Part shown: positions 29,413-37,138 of the stretch, in pieces
Position numbering within the stretch: the stretch's first letter is position 1
Layout of the letters: each line of letters opens with the position of its first letter
Assembly (NCBI GenBank): GCA_903847335.1
Contig: CAINDI010000136.1
Coordinates: 1 to 42,574 of the forward strand
Length of the DNA: 42,574 bases
DNA from: an uncultured Verrucomicrobiota bacterium
GTDB taxonomy: Bacteria; Verrucomicrobiota; Verrucomicrobiia; Palsa-1439
Reading direction: 5' to 3'
Made by a program: the position numbers and the translations under genes
Notes under the pieces: generated by a model
What the model saw: the letters and a program-made list of their open reading frames with translations, nothing else
What the model was told of the DNA's origin: nothing
The model's database searches: none

Positions 29413-30168
29413 TTAGAACTCGCCTTTGTAGTGTGGTACAAAGCCGATTCCCTCGGCCTGCAAGAGACTACGAGTCATGTCTTGAGAAACAAATCCCTGC
29501 TTGGTTGCATCCGGCTGCCAGTCAACTGGCACAAGTCCTTTTTTAGATTTCAGAACCATGCCGATTCCATTGCGCCAAATGTCCGTGAAATTGCCCGCCT
29601 TCATCGTCATATTCCCCACCATCGGATCGGTTAAGAAAACGCGGTCCGCTTGCACACCTCGAAACACGACGAAATGATCGTAGCCGCGAATCCGAATCGG
29701 AACGATGACTGGCGATTTCAGCTCGACAAGATCCGCGAGCGTCATCTCAGAATAGCCAATGGACTTGAATCCAATGGAGGCGGCAGCTGTTTTGAGATCG
29801 AGCAACGAAAATCCCTTTTTCTCTTTATAACGCCGGATCGCTTCCTCCTGTCCGTGCTTATGAATAATAAAGGCGACGACAGATTCTTCCGTCACGTTCA
29901 GTTTGTAATAGTATCGCAACAAGGTGGTCAGCGCGGCCGCTCCACAACTAAAATCATATTTCTGCCGCACCGCACGTTCATCTTTCAAATCTTTGAAAGT
30001 GCGAACTTTTTTGGAGATGTTCAATCCATACGGTAGACTCACTGACACATTTGGCGGTTGCTCCGGTGGAGTTTCGTTCGCAGCATGAACTGCCGGCGGA
30101 ACGCACCAGCTAATCGCAAGACACAGCCCACCTAACCAATGGGTTAGTGCTGAGCTTTGCCAAGTCAT
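29413..30168 (-). CDS. C39-family cysteine peptidase, FapD-like
   Basis: An exported cysteine peptidase of the C39 (bacteriocin-processing) fold. From the chosen Met, a signal peptide covers about 1-29. The active-site region RQKYDFSCGAAAL places the oxyanion Gln at 69 and the nucleophile Cys at 75. GYDHFVVFRGV gives His 165 and FLTDPMVGN gives Asp 181, so the full set is present. The GFSLLDLK motif is typical of stand-alone C39 proteins such as FapD. I chose the ATG at 30168, which follows GAGGAAATTTC; the longer reading starts at a TTG inside the terminator hairpin. There is no ABC-transporter domain, so this is not a bacteriocin exporter. Its neighbours are three small secreted proteins and a FapF-like barrel, and it probably processes or assists export of these. 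Confidence 0.87.
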   Translation of the reverse strand: MTWQSSALTHWLGGLCLAISWCVPPAVHAANETPPEQPPNVSVSLPYGLNISKKVRTFKDLKDERAVRQKYDFSCGAAALTTLLRYYYKLNVTEESVVAFIIHKHGQEEAIRRYKEKKGFSLLDLKTAAASIGFKSIGYSEMTLADLVELKSPVIVPIRIRGYDHFVVFRGVQADRVFLTDPMVGNMTMKAGNFTDIWRNGIGMVLKSKKGLVPVDWQPDATKQGFVSQDMTRSLLQAEGIGFVPHYKGEF

Positions 30169-30190
30169 GAAATTTCCTCGTAGAAAAACA

Positions 30191-30223
30191 ACCGGAGCCA
30201 ACCGCGCTGCCGCTGGCTCCGGT
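30191..30223 (-). terminator. Intrinsic terminator inside the amyloid-like operon
   Basis: A perfect 10-bp stem (30191-30200 with 30214-30223, ACCGGAGCCA and its complement) encloses a 13-base loop. On the minus strand it is followed at once by TGTTTTTCTA. It lies between the last small secreted protein gene and the peptidase gene, so some transcripts probably end here and the peptidase and barrel are made in lower amounts. Confidence 0.75.
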
Positions 30224-30231
30224 CGATTTCC

Positions 30232-30792
30232 TTAAGGATGAATCGTGGTGGTATTCTGCACACCTGTATTTTGTGTGCCGGTATTGCCTTGATTGACCGT
30301 TCCCACCGTCGAGTTGATATTAACGTTGAGATTCAACATTACCGAGATGGTGGAATTAACCGAGAGAATGTTCACCATCGAGGATAGATTTTGTTGGGCC
30401 TGATCACTGAGAGAGATGTTTTGGGTGCTATTGTCATTCAGCGTCATATTACCGGACTGGGTCATATCAAATGACCCGACAATTCCACCGCACTGCCCAT
30501 CCATTTCGTGATCATCCATCTCGCGGACCTTGTGCAGTGCAACTTTTGTTTCAGTTCGCACCGGTACGGCTTCATTGGAACTTTCGGCTTTCTTAGGCTG
30601 ATTCACCGGAGAATCTGGCACTGTTTTTTGTATGTCAGCCGATTGAGCTACCGGAACGGAAGGCTCCGGTACCAAATCACATTCATTCTGTATCTCGTCG
30701 CAAGGTTGAGCCTGCAAAAGCGGAATTGCGGCCCACACCAGTGCGACCGCAGCCATCCCAATCAAAAATCTTTTCCCGAAATTATTTTGCAT
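30232..30792 (-). CDS. Small secreted protein with N/Q-rich C-terminus (amyloid-like subunit candidate)
   Basis: A 186-residue exported protein, signal peptide about 1-29, then a disordered acidic linker of about 60 residues with two Cys. The motif DDHEMDGQCGG (about 92-102) matches the D-x-E-M-D motif of the two genes upstream. The last 80 residues are rich in Asn, Thr, Ser and Gln with beta-pattern repeats (GNMTLNDNSTQNISL, LNLNVNINSTVG), a composition like that of functional-amyloid subunits. The ATG follows AAAGGATGACAAA. No named family is recognised. Its place before a FapD-like peptidase suggests it is a substrate: a minor subunit, nucleator or FapE-like companion. This is inference. 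Confidence 0.7.
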   Translation of the reverse strand: MQNNFGKRFLIGMAAVALVWAAIPLLQAQPCDEIQNECDLVPEPSVPVAQSADIQKTVPDSPVNQPKKAESSNEAVPVRTETKVALHKVREMDDHEMDGQCGGIVGSFDMTQSGNMTLNDNSTQNISLSDQAQQNLSSMVNILSVNSTISVMLNLNVNINSTVGTVNQGNTGTQNTGVQNTTTIHP

Positions 30793-30842
30793 TTTGTCAT
30801 CCTTTCATACTCTGTGATTCCACTCTCTCTTTAACAGCCTTA

Positions 30843-30877
30843 CAGGAGTCCCTAGGCGCATTGCCTAGAGACCCCTG
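30843..30877 (-). other. Strong hairpin between two small secreted protein genes
   Basis: A 15-bp stem (30843-30857 with 30863-30877) and a 5-base loop form in the transcript. Two of the pairs are G-U in the minus-strand RNA. No T-run follows, so it is more likely an mRNA-stability or processing element than a terminator. It would protect the 3' end of the upstream 234-aa gene message, as expected where one subunit must be made in excess. Confidence 0.6.
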
Positions 30878-30912
30878 CTTTATTTTGGCTGTACGTCTCC
30901 GGATGGAAACGA

Positions 30913-31617
30913 TTAGTTGCTCTGAATGAGCGTATTGATTTGGCTGATCGAAGTTCCAAAGGAACCACCGATACCAAGGCCAACAACATTGCCACTGCCC
31001 GACGTCAATGAATCATTTGCGGCGTTGATTCCGACCGCAACGTTATTGAGACCGGCGGCATTCACCACACTCAGCACTGCAACGGTTTGCTGAGCGGTCG
31101 CGCCAACATCAACCGAATACACGCTGCCATCAGTCACTGTTTGATCGCCATGACCAATCTTGACAGTCCCTGCGGCCGTGATCGTTGTGGAGGCTAAGCC
31201 ACCAGTAACATCACCAGCAGTGGTTGAAACCGTTCCGTCAGTCCACGTTACACCATCAGCTGTAATCCCCGTGTTGTGCGTCTGTGTGATATCGTTGTTC
31301 TGTGTGGCATCCGCTGCATTGGCAGTCGGATCCACGTTCAAGGCGTTCACAGCCACGGCTACGTTGTTAACACCAGCCGCGTTGACAACGCTCCCACCCA
31401 CAACTGAACCTTGGCCATCCAAGGTCAAGGTGTATGCACTATTGTCAATAATGGTCTGCTCTCCATTACCGATATCGATCTGACCCGCAGCTCCGGCGGC
31501 GGTGGTCTGATCCATTTCTTGATCGTTCATCGACTTCGCTGCGAAGCTCGACGGAACTCCAACCAACAAGCTCCCACAAATTGTGAGGGCGCCAATCACT
31601 ACCATGTGCTTCTTCAT
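30913..31617 (-). CDS. Secreted repeat protein, candidate major amyloid-like subunit
   Basis: A 234-residue exported protein, signal peptide about 1-26, then the motif MNDQEMDQTTAAG. Two imperfect repeats follow, each with a GNGEQTI/GHGDQTV lead and a SVVNAAGVNNVAVAVN or SVVNAAGLNNVAVGIN core, separated by a Thr/Asp-rich linker. The NAAG-NNVA core is reminiscent of the repeat motifs of FapB/FapC-like and related fibre proteins, and the composition (Ala, Val, Asn, Gly, Thr; no Cys) suits a cross-beta fibre. A very good ribosome site (AAGGAG) and the stable hairpin after the gene suggest high expression. I infer a major structural subunit. A plain secreted beta-solenoid is the alternative. Confidence 0.75.
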   Translation of the reverse strand: MKKHMVVIGALTICGSLLVGVPSSFAAKSMNDQEMDQTTAAGAAGQIDIGNGEQTIIDNSAYTLTLDGQGSVVGGSVVNAAGVNNVAVAVNALNVDPTANAADATQNNDITQTHNTGITADGVTWTDGTVSTTAGDVTGGLASTTITAAGTVKIGHGDQTVTDGSVYSVDVGATAQQTVAVLSVVNAAGLNNVAVGINAANDSLTSGSGNVVGLGIGGSFGTSISQINTLIQSN

Positions 31618-31744
31618 TATACCTTCTCCTTTAGTTTAGTTTGTGTTTTTTCCATCTCAAAAACGTCAGCCATAGCGACCCGTTTCTGAATTTCCCCTTC
31701 GCAAATTGTGCGAAAGAAAATTGTTGTGACCGGAGCGTGATTCA

Positions 31745-32248
31745 TCAACGCATCCCTCCGATTCCTTGAACGCCGGAAAATGGATTGAACCCAGGCGGCA
31801 GCACTAGTTGATTCTGCTGTAAAGAATTCTGCACGCTTGGCAATGTTTGCATATTCACGTTGAGACTGCCGCTGATCTGCACCGTGCCATTCATTACTTG
31901 CACTTCCGTCGGAGAAATCGCAATCGGCGTGGCCCCGGATTTCGTCGGCACACCCACCGTCACCGGTGAGCCAGAGAAAACGGTTGTTTTCCCCGCTGAA
32001 TTTGGAATCACTTCCACGCTGATGGTTCCAGAGCCGCTCACCATGCCAAAGGAAGTTTGCTGACTAAAGCTAATCACTTGATTCAGCGTCACGGAATCCA
32101 CGCTGATTCCCGTTGAACCTTTAGCGCAGACTTCATCCATTTCTTCATCGGCCATCACTCGCGGTTTTGCTTGGAGCGCCGGCGCAAATATACAGAGCAA
32201 CGCCAAGCCGACCGGCACCACTGCAATTCGCGTTATAAATTCTCTCAT
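31745..32248 (-). CDS. Small secreted protein, first gene of the amyloid-like operon
   Basis: About 167 residues, signal peptide about 1-27, then VMADEEMDEVCAKGSTG, the first of the three related D-x-E-M-D motifs. The rest is a beta-rich Ser/Thr/Val sequence with SQQTSFGMVSGSGTISV and a Gln/Asn patch near the C-terminus (QNSLQQNQLVLPPGFNPF). No family is recognised. A GTG directly before the ATG at 32248 could also serve as start; no strong ribosome site precedes either. It is the first gene after the conserved boxes at 32294-32325 and is followed by two more small secreted proteins, the C39 peptidase and the barrel, all in one direction. Confidence 0.72.
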   Translation of the reverse strand: MREFITRIAVVPVGLALLCIFAPALQAKPRVMADEEMDEVCAKGSTGISVDSVTLNQVISFSQQTSFGMVSGSGTISVEVIPNSAGKTTVFSGSPVTVGVPTKSGATPIAISPTEVQVMNGTVQISGSLNVNMQTLPSVQNSLQQNQLVLPPGFNPFSGVQGIGGMR

Positions 32249-32293
32249 CACGATGCACGCAAACTACCGTTTGGCGGAAAAGTCTTCATTCAG

Positions 32294-32325
32294 CTTTCGG
32301 ACAATAAACTTCAGATTTGGGACAT
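32294..32325 (-). promoter_or_regulatory. Paired 21-bp-spaced boxes upstream of the amyloid-like operon
   Basis: Plus-strand CTTTC-GGACAA at 32294 and ATTTG-GGACAT at 32315, with the cores at 32299 and 32320, 21 bp apart. Both copies are preceded by CAG, as are most copies at the other promoters. The near edge is 45 bp upstream of the start at 32248, the closest of the four. The same gap also serves the divergent plus-strand gene at 32553. Confidence 0.72.
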
Positions 32326-32404
32326 GACTCAGTGTTATCTAATCCGTTTAATACAAGAGTGTTGCAATGTAATGCGATTGTTCTAGTCACTCTTTAGTCG
32401 AAAT

Positions 32405-32420
32405 GTGACGCAACAGTAAC
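32405..32420 (-). promoter_or_regulatory. Distal GTTAC motif upstream of the amyloid-like operon
   Basis: Minus-strand GTTACTGTTGCGTCAC, differing from the consensus GTTACnGTTnnGTGAM at one base. Its GTAAC (plus strand) begins exactly 96 bp from the second GGACAT core. It lies in the shared gap between divergent genes and might also act on the plus-strand gene. Confidence 0.62.
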
Positions 32421-32552
32421 TCTCGGCCGATTTCCACCGGTCACTTCCAACCTGTACCGGTGGATAACTGTCACTGCTTTGTCACTTTCCTGCCATGCGA
32501 TTGCGACAAAGCAATGCTTTTTTGCCTAGTCCAAATCTCTGGAATAAAAATC

Positions 32553-32879
32553 ATGCTAAAAAAGTTCATCTTCATTACCGCCAGCCTCACCGTTGGCTGG
32601 ACTGTCGCCATGGCGGGCGAGCCGTCACTCGCCGACCAGATTAAATCCATCGACAAACAACTTCAGGTCATGCGCCGGGCCGCACAATCTGACCCGGAAG
32701 TCAGCGCTGCCACCGCCGAACTAAAGGTCGCATTCGATAAGTTGAACGCCACAATCGATACGGTGGTGGTTCGCACCAATCCCAACGGAAAAGAATTAAT
32801 CGAAAAACGCAAGAAGCTGTTCTACCAATACACCGCCCAGCAAAAAGCCAAGGGCGTCCAAGAAAATTCTCCGCAGTAA
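32553..32879 (+). CDS. Small secreted helical protein of unknown function
   Basis: A 108-residue protein, the only clear complete plus-strand gene in the window. The ATG at 32553 begins an ordinary signal peptide (MLKKFIFITASL, cleaved near residue 23); the frame is open upstream, but the extra 31 residues are Cys-rich and unlike a protein start. The mature part is highly charged and helical (DQIKSIDKQLQVMRRAAQ; KELIEKRKKLFYQYTAQQKAK). It has no Cys and no recognised family. It is divergent from the amyloid-like operon across a ~300-bp gap holding the conserved boxes, so co-regulation is possible. A periplasmic chaperone or accessory role would fit; this is only a guess. Confidence 0.65.
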   Translation: MLKKFIFITASLTVGWTVAMAGEPSLADQIKSIDKQLQVMRRAAQSDPEVSAATAELKVAFDKLNATIDTVVVRTNPNGKELIEKRKKLFYQYTAQQKAKGVQENSPQ

Positions 32880-32979
32880 TCCTCCCGCACCGACTCGCTG
32901 CCGTTCGCGCCAGCCCACTCTGTGCAATCTTCGATTGCAATCCTGTCGCAACGAAACAATGTCCGATTCCAAAAAGAAA

Positions 32980-33010
32980 AAGGAGCAGGGGAGAACCGCC
33001 CCTGCTCCTT
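32980..33010 (-). terminator. Strong bidirectional intrinsic terminator
   Basis: A perfect 12-bp stem (32980-32991 with 32999-33010) with a 7-base loop. On the minus strand it is followed by TTTTTCTTTTT, an excellent terminator for the HYR-repeat gene that stops at 33070. The small plus-strand gene at 32553-32879 also ends towards it. Confidence 0.88.
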
Positions 33011-33069
33011 CACTTGCGATCAACGTCAGAAACCAAACTTAATGACGTCGATCTACTCCCATTGATTGG

Positions 33070-35916
33070 CTAATGACAGCCGATCGCCGTCTTCTCACCA
33101 TTCACGGCACTGGTCAACGCGGTCGCGTCGTTCGTGTTCATGATCTTGGTTGAGAGATAAGCACTGATCTTGGTGATCGCCGCAGACAATTGGGCACACG
33201 CTGCACTAATTTTCGAGTTCGCTTGAACTTGTGCAGTGGTCGCCTTTGTAGCTGCAATCTTCGCCGCATTCGTACCCACTTTGGTGCCGAGCGCGTAATC
33301 AGCCACCTTTACGGCTGTCCAGTAGGTATTCGTCGCTTGATACACCGCCGCTTGGCCTTCATACAGCTTCGCGTTGGTGAGGTTGGCAATGATGCCGTTC
33401 GCACGAGCAACACCCAACGTATTCGTGACACTCTTCTTGCCAATGATCACGATGTTCACATCATTCGACATCCCGCCCACTTGCGCAATGATGCCGTCAA
33501 TACCCGCACTGTTGACCTTCACAGTGAAGCTGCTGGTCGCAGTCCGGCTCGCGGCATCCGTCACCGAGCAATTCACGGTGGTGGTGCCGAGCTGGAACAA
33601 CGTACCGGAAGCTGGCGAGCAGCTCACGGAACCTGGTGTATTGCAGCCGCTAGCGGTCGGCAACGAGTAGGTAACTACTACGTTTGTCGTGCTCGCATTC
33701 GGTGTGTTGGTGGTGATGTTAGCCGGAGTCCCGCTGAGGGTCGGCGCATTCGTCGAAACAACCACAACGTGGAAGCTGTTGCTGCCAATCAGTCCTTGCG
33801 TATCAGCCTGTGTGCAGGTGACCAAGGTGCTGCCGTAGCTGAACGTCGAGCCGAAAGCCGGCGAGCAAACTACGCTACCACTGAGTGGATTGCAGTTATT
33901 GGCAACGGTTGGATTCGTACCGGTCACCACCGCGCTGCCGCAGGAGGCAACGATATTGGTGACTTCGGCATGGCTATTGATTGTCGGCGCAGTCGTCGAC
34001 TTGACCACAACGTGGAAGCTGTTGCTGCCAATCAGTCCTTGAACATCTGCTTGTGTGCAGGTGACCAAGGTGCTGCCAATGCTGAACGTTGTGCCGGAGG
34101 CTGGCGAGCAAGCAACGCTACCGCTGAGGTTGTTGTTGTGGCTCGCGACAGTCGGGGCTGAATAGGTCACCGCTGTGCCGCTGCAGGAGGCAGTGCTGTT
34201 GGTGGAATCCGCCACGCTGGTGAGGACCGGCGCAGTCGTTGACTTAACAACGACATTGAAGCTCCGGGTTCCCACGAGACCGTGAACGTCTGTCACCGTG
34301 CAGCTCACCGCAGTGCTGCCAACGTTGAACGTCGAGCCGGAAGCTGGCGAGCAGCTCACGCTACCGTTCAATGCATTGCAGTTGCTGGCAACCGTCGGGG
34401 CTGAATAGGTCACCGCCATGCTGCTACCCGCAGTGCTGTTGGTTGAATCCGCCACGCTGGTGAGCGCCGGCGCAGTCGTCGAATTGACAACCACGTGGAA
34501 GCTCGTGCTCGCAACCAGATTTTGAGAATCGGTCACTGTGCAGCTAACGAGTGTGCTGCCGAGGCTGAACGTCGAGCCAGAAGCTGGCGAGCAGCTTACG
34601 CTACCCATTGGCGTGTTACAGCCAGTGGCAACGCTTGGGGCCGAATAAGTCACCGAGGCACCACTGCAAGAGGCAGTGCTGTTCGTGGAATCCGCCACGG
34701 TGCTGAGCGTCGGTGCAGTCGTTGAAATGACTGTGACCGTGAAGCTGTTCGTCCCAGTCTGATTGATTGCGTCGGTGCCGATACAGGTGACAGTCGTCGC
34801 CGTTCCAACGTTGAACGTCGCGCCGGAGGCTGGCGAGCAGACAACATTCACTGGCGTCGCGCAACCGGTGCCGGTTGGGTTCGTGAAGCTCACGACCGCA
34901 GAGCAACCAGCAACATTCGTGCTGATGTTCCCGTGACTGGCAACCGTCGGGGCTGAGGCGGCAATGGTCACAGTCGCCACCGCGCTGGTGGAGAAACCGG
35001 AACCATCGGTCACCGTCAAGGTCACATTCGTCTGACCCACCGAGAACGGACCGGTGTTATCGAGAGCGAGCAAGAGGCAGTAGCCGGTCGAGCCGCCGTC
35101 AATATCATTCACCGTCACGTTCGCGGTGCAACCCACGCCCGCTTGAATCACGATGCTGTTTTTGACAATCGCAGCAGTTGACTGCGCAGCGATGAAGCTG
35201 AGACCGGTGTCTCGCAAAACAAGGTCGCCCAAGAAGGTGCCAGGTTGGCCACCGATGGCGTTCGGTTGCAGTTCGTACAACTGCGACACGACCACGTTTG
35301 TGCCTTGGTAGTTATCGATGGTCGGATTGAAGAAGCTGAAGCTTGTGCCGCCGCTCTTCATATCCTGCGCGAACCAGCTACCGGCCGCTGTCGCACTGAC
35401 AACAGTTGAGTAGTCGCTGTTTCCGGTGCTGGTGGCTCCTTTTAACGGAGAACCAGAGTTAAACAACGGCTCAATGATGGCCGAAGCGCTCTGCTGCGCA
35501 TTGGCGCTGCCGCGTTTCCACGCTGGCGCGCAATTCGGTGCGCTTGCCCACAACGTCTTGACTGGCACGTTCACGACACCGTTTGAGTAACCAGCTGCCC
35601 GACCCGCCGTCGCCACTGTGCCCCAGTACAAATCAACGCGATTGTACCAGTTGGTGCCGTAGGTGTTCGAGAGATCCGCTGTCGAGAGAGCCGACAACGT
35701 GTTGGTTGAACCCGGCGTCAGTCCGTAGAACTGGCTGATTGGGCCGAGGTCAACTTCCAAGCAGGCCACGGAAGAGTTAGTTCCGCGGAAACCTAAGATC
35801 AAATCACCATAATTGGGATTGATCGTCGCACTCTGCGCCACCGGCGTCAGCAGTGCGGCACTGGCGATTGCCAGTAGCGCCATCTTGAAATGGCTGCTTT
35901 TTGTTTGTTTCATCAT
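33070..35916 (-). CDS. Secreted HYR-repeat protein (948 aa)
   Basis: An exported modular protein. Signal peptide about 1-29. The N-terminal domain (about 30-245; GDLILGFRGT, VDLGPISQFYGLTPGS, AWKRGSANAQQSAS) is homologous to that of the 4971-9365 protein. A degenerate repeat at about 250-325 is followed by six Cys-containing repeats of about 80 residues. Each has a VSCSPASG-TF-GST-V-CTVTD pattern, as in HYR (hyalin) domains. The C-terminal ~130 residues are quite different: Ala/Lys/Asn-rich and probably helical (KVGTNAAKIAATKATTAQVQ), with a last Cys. AAGGAAAAT precedes the start. A strong terminator follows the gene. Most repeats keep their Cys; the third full repeat has lost one. A cell-surface or matrix role is inferred. 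Confidence 0.85.
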   Translation of the reverse strand: MMKQTKSSHFKMALLAIASAALLTPVAQSATINPNYGDLILGFRGTNSSVACLEVDLGPISQFYGLTPGSTNTLSALSTADLSNTYGTNWYNRVDLYWGTVATAGRAAGYSNGVVNVPVKTLWASAPNCAPAWKRGSANAQQSASAIIEPLFNSGSPLKGATSTGNSDYSTVVSATAAGSWFAQDMKSGGTSFSFFNPTIDNYQGTNVVVSQLYELQPNAIGGQPGTFLGDLVLRDTGLSFIAAQSTAAIVKNSIVIQAGVGCTANVTVNDIDGGSTGYCLLLALDNTGPFSVGQTNVTLTVTDGSGFSTSAVATVTIAASAPTVASHGNISTNVAGCSAVVSFTNPTGTGCATPVNVVCSPASGATFNVGTATTVTCIGTDAINQTGTNSFTVTVISTTAPTLSTVADSTNSTASCSGASVTYSAPSVATGCNTPMGSVSCSPASGSTFSLGSTLVSCTVTDSQNLVASTSFHVVVNSTTAPALTSVADSTNSTAGSSMAVTYSAPTVASNCNALNGSVSCSPASGSTFNVGSTAVSCTVTDVHGLVGTRSFNVVVKSTTAPVLTSVADSTNSTASCSGTAVTYSAPTVASHNNNLSGSVACSPASGTTFSIGSTLVTCTQADVQGLIGSNSFHVVVKSTTAPTINSHAEVTNIVASCGSAVVTGTNPTVANNCNPLSGSVVCSPAFGSTFSYGSTLVTCTQADTQGLIGSNSFHVVVVSTNAPTLSGTPANITTNTPNASTTNVVVTYSLPTASGCNTPGSVSCSPASGTLFQLGTTTVNCSVTDAASRTATSSFTVKVNSAGIDGIIAQVGGMSNDVNIVIIGKKSVTNTLGVARANGIIANLTNAKLYEGQAAVYQATNTYWTAVKVADYALGTKVGTNAAKIAATKATTAQVQANSKISAACAQLSAAITKISAYLSTKIMNTNDATALTSAVNGEKTAIGCH
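33471..35166 (-). repeat. Tandem ~240-bp coding repeats (HYR domains)
   Basis: The coding sequence repeats with a period of about 234-243 bp, six full units and one degenerate unit. Phrases encoding ADSTNSTAS and GLIGSNSFHVVV recur nearly unchanged between neighbouring units, a sign of recent duplication within the array. Confidence 0.8.
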
Positions 35917-35968
35917 ATTTTCCTTAAATGCTTTCGTTTTGAGTTATTTTTGTTTTTGAACACTCAGA

Positions 35969-37138
35969 TCAATAAGGGCTGCCAGCCGTGACGACCGCGC
36001 CTTCGCTTTGACGACCGACATTCATGCCGCTGAGGAGAACGGCTGCGTCTGTGTCATGAATCTGCTTCGCAATCTTGTCCGCAACAACTTTCTGATTGCC
36101 AGCCAAGCCGCTGCGATACATCAAGTGCTCATAGCACCAGAACGTATATTGACCGTTTTGCACGCCTGCGAGACTGTAGGGGAATCCATTCCAGTTCATG
36201 AACGTTGCACCGGTAGCCAAATTGGTCGCCGCTGCACCATCACCCGTCGAGAGATAGGCAACCACAAAGCCGAGTCCTGCGCCCACTGGGGTGCCGACTG
36301 CGCTGGCAAGTGTGCCACCGCTGCTATAGCCAGAATGACCAACGTCATAGGTCGTGCCATTGACGGTGTTGACCGGCCAAGCATTCATCGCTGTGATCAA
36401 ACCACTGGCACCAAGAGTACCGGTTGGTTGATATTGGAACGGCGCGCCGAAAATCCCGAAGCCAGATTCAGCAAACGCACCTAACCGTGTGCCGGAATCT
36501 TCATCGCGACCAAAAACTTGAACATTGACAGCCGCATCGGCTGGGTTAGCAGTCCACTGCGAGAGTGGAGTCTGACCCGCGAGCACGGTTTGAGCCAACA
36601 GAGTCGTCATATTGACCATGTTGGATGGGGAGCCAGCACCACGAACCCAGGTGAATGGCGCTACGCCAACAACCTGATCAACCAAGGCTGGCGTCGTGAA
36701 CGCAGTCGCGCCCTGGAATGAGTCGCTCATCGCCATGTCTGCCGTCACGGCTGAGTCATGGATACTGAGGTTGTTTGCACCGGTGCCGCCGCTCAAGTTC
36801 GTTGCTGTCAACCAATTGGCGATGGTCAAGTTTTTGGTCAAGTTTTGAACGCCACCGACTGATCCGGACCATGAGGTCTGAATGATCACCGGAATCGCAC
36901 CGGCGTTGACTGTGCCTTTGAATACTGCCTGACCGGCGCCACTGATCGTCGCACCGGCACCAGCATAACCGAATGTATAACCCGCATCTAGGATATGCAG
37001 GATTGCGTTATGCGTCTGATTCCGGTACGCGGTGGAACCGGTGAGACGCAGGGTGATGGTTTGCGCGGAAGCCGAGCCAGCAATTGTTAATGCTGTCACG
37101 CCCGCGATCATTGTTGCTACACACTTCTTCATACTCAT
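35969..37138 (-). CDS. PstS-like periplasmic substrate-binding protein
   Basis: About 389 residues, signal peptide 1-26 (TALTIAGSASAQ). The mature start, ITLRLTGSTAYR, and the later GRDEDSGTR (about residue 209) are the two loops that hold phosphate-like ligands in PstS/PBP-like proteins. The reading frame extends upstream to 37294, but the ATG at 37138 follows AGGAGGAAGAGAGT and gives a proper signal peptide, so the shorter form is used. No pst permease or ATPase genes are adjacent, so it may act as a ligand carrier or sensor rather than as part of a classical transporter. The gene is under the same paired boxes as the surface operons. Phosphate binding is likely by family but not proven; related proteins of this style may have other roles. 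Confidence 0.75.
   Translation of the reverse strand: MSMKKCVATMIAGVTALTIAGSASAQTITLRLTGSTAYRNQTHNAILHILDAGYTFGYAGAGATISGAGQAVFKGTVNAGAIPVIIQTSWSGSVGGVQNLTKNLTIANWLTATNLSGGTGANNLSIHDSAVTADMAMSDSFQGATAFTTPALVDQVVGVAPFTWVRGAGSPSNMVNMTTLLAQTVLAGQTPLSQWTANPADAAVNVQVFGRDEDSGTRLGAFAESGFGIFGAPFQYQPTGTLGASGLITAMNAWPVNTVNGTTYDVGHSGYSSGGTLASAVGTPVGAGLGFVVAYLSTGDGAAATNLATGATFMNWNGFPYSLAGVQNGQYTFWCYEHLMYRSGLAGNQKVVADKIAKQIHDTDAAVLLSGMNVGRQSEGAVVTAGSPY

Noticed and set aside
29413-30168. Bacteriocin export by the C39 peptidase
   Set aside because: There is no ABC-transporter or membrane domain and the protein has its own signal peptide; the neighbours fit a FapD-like role better.
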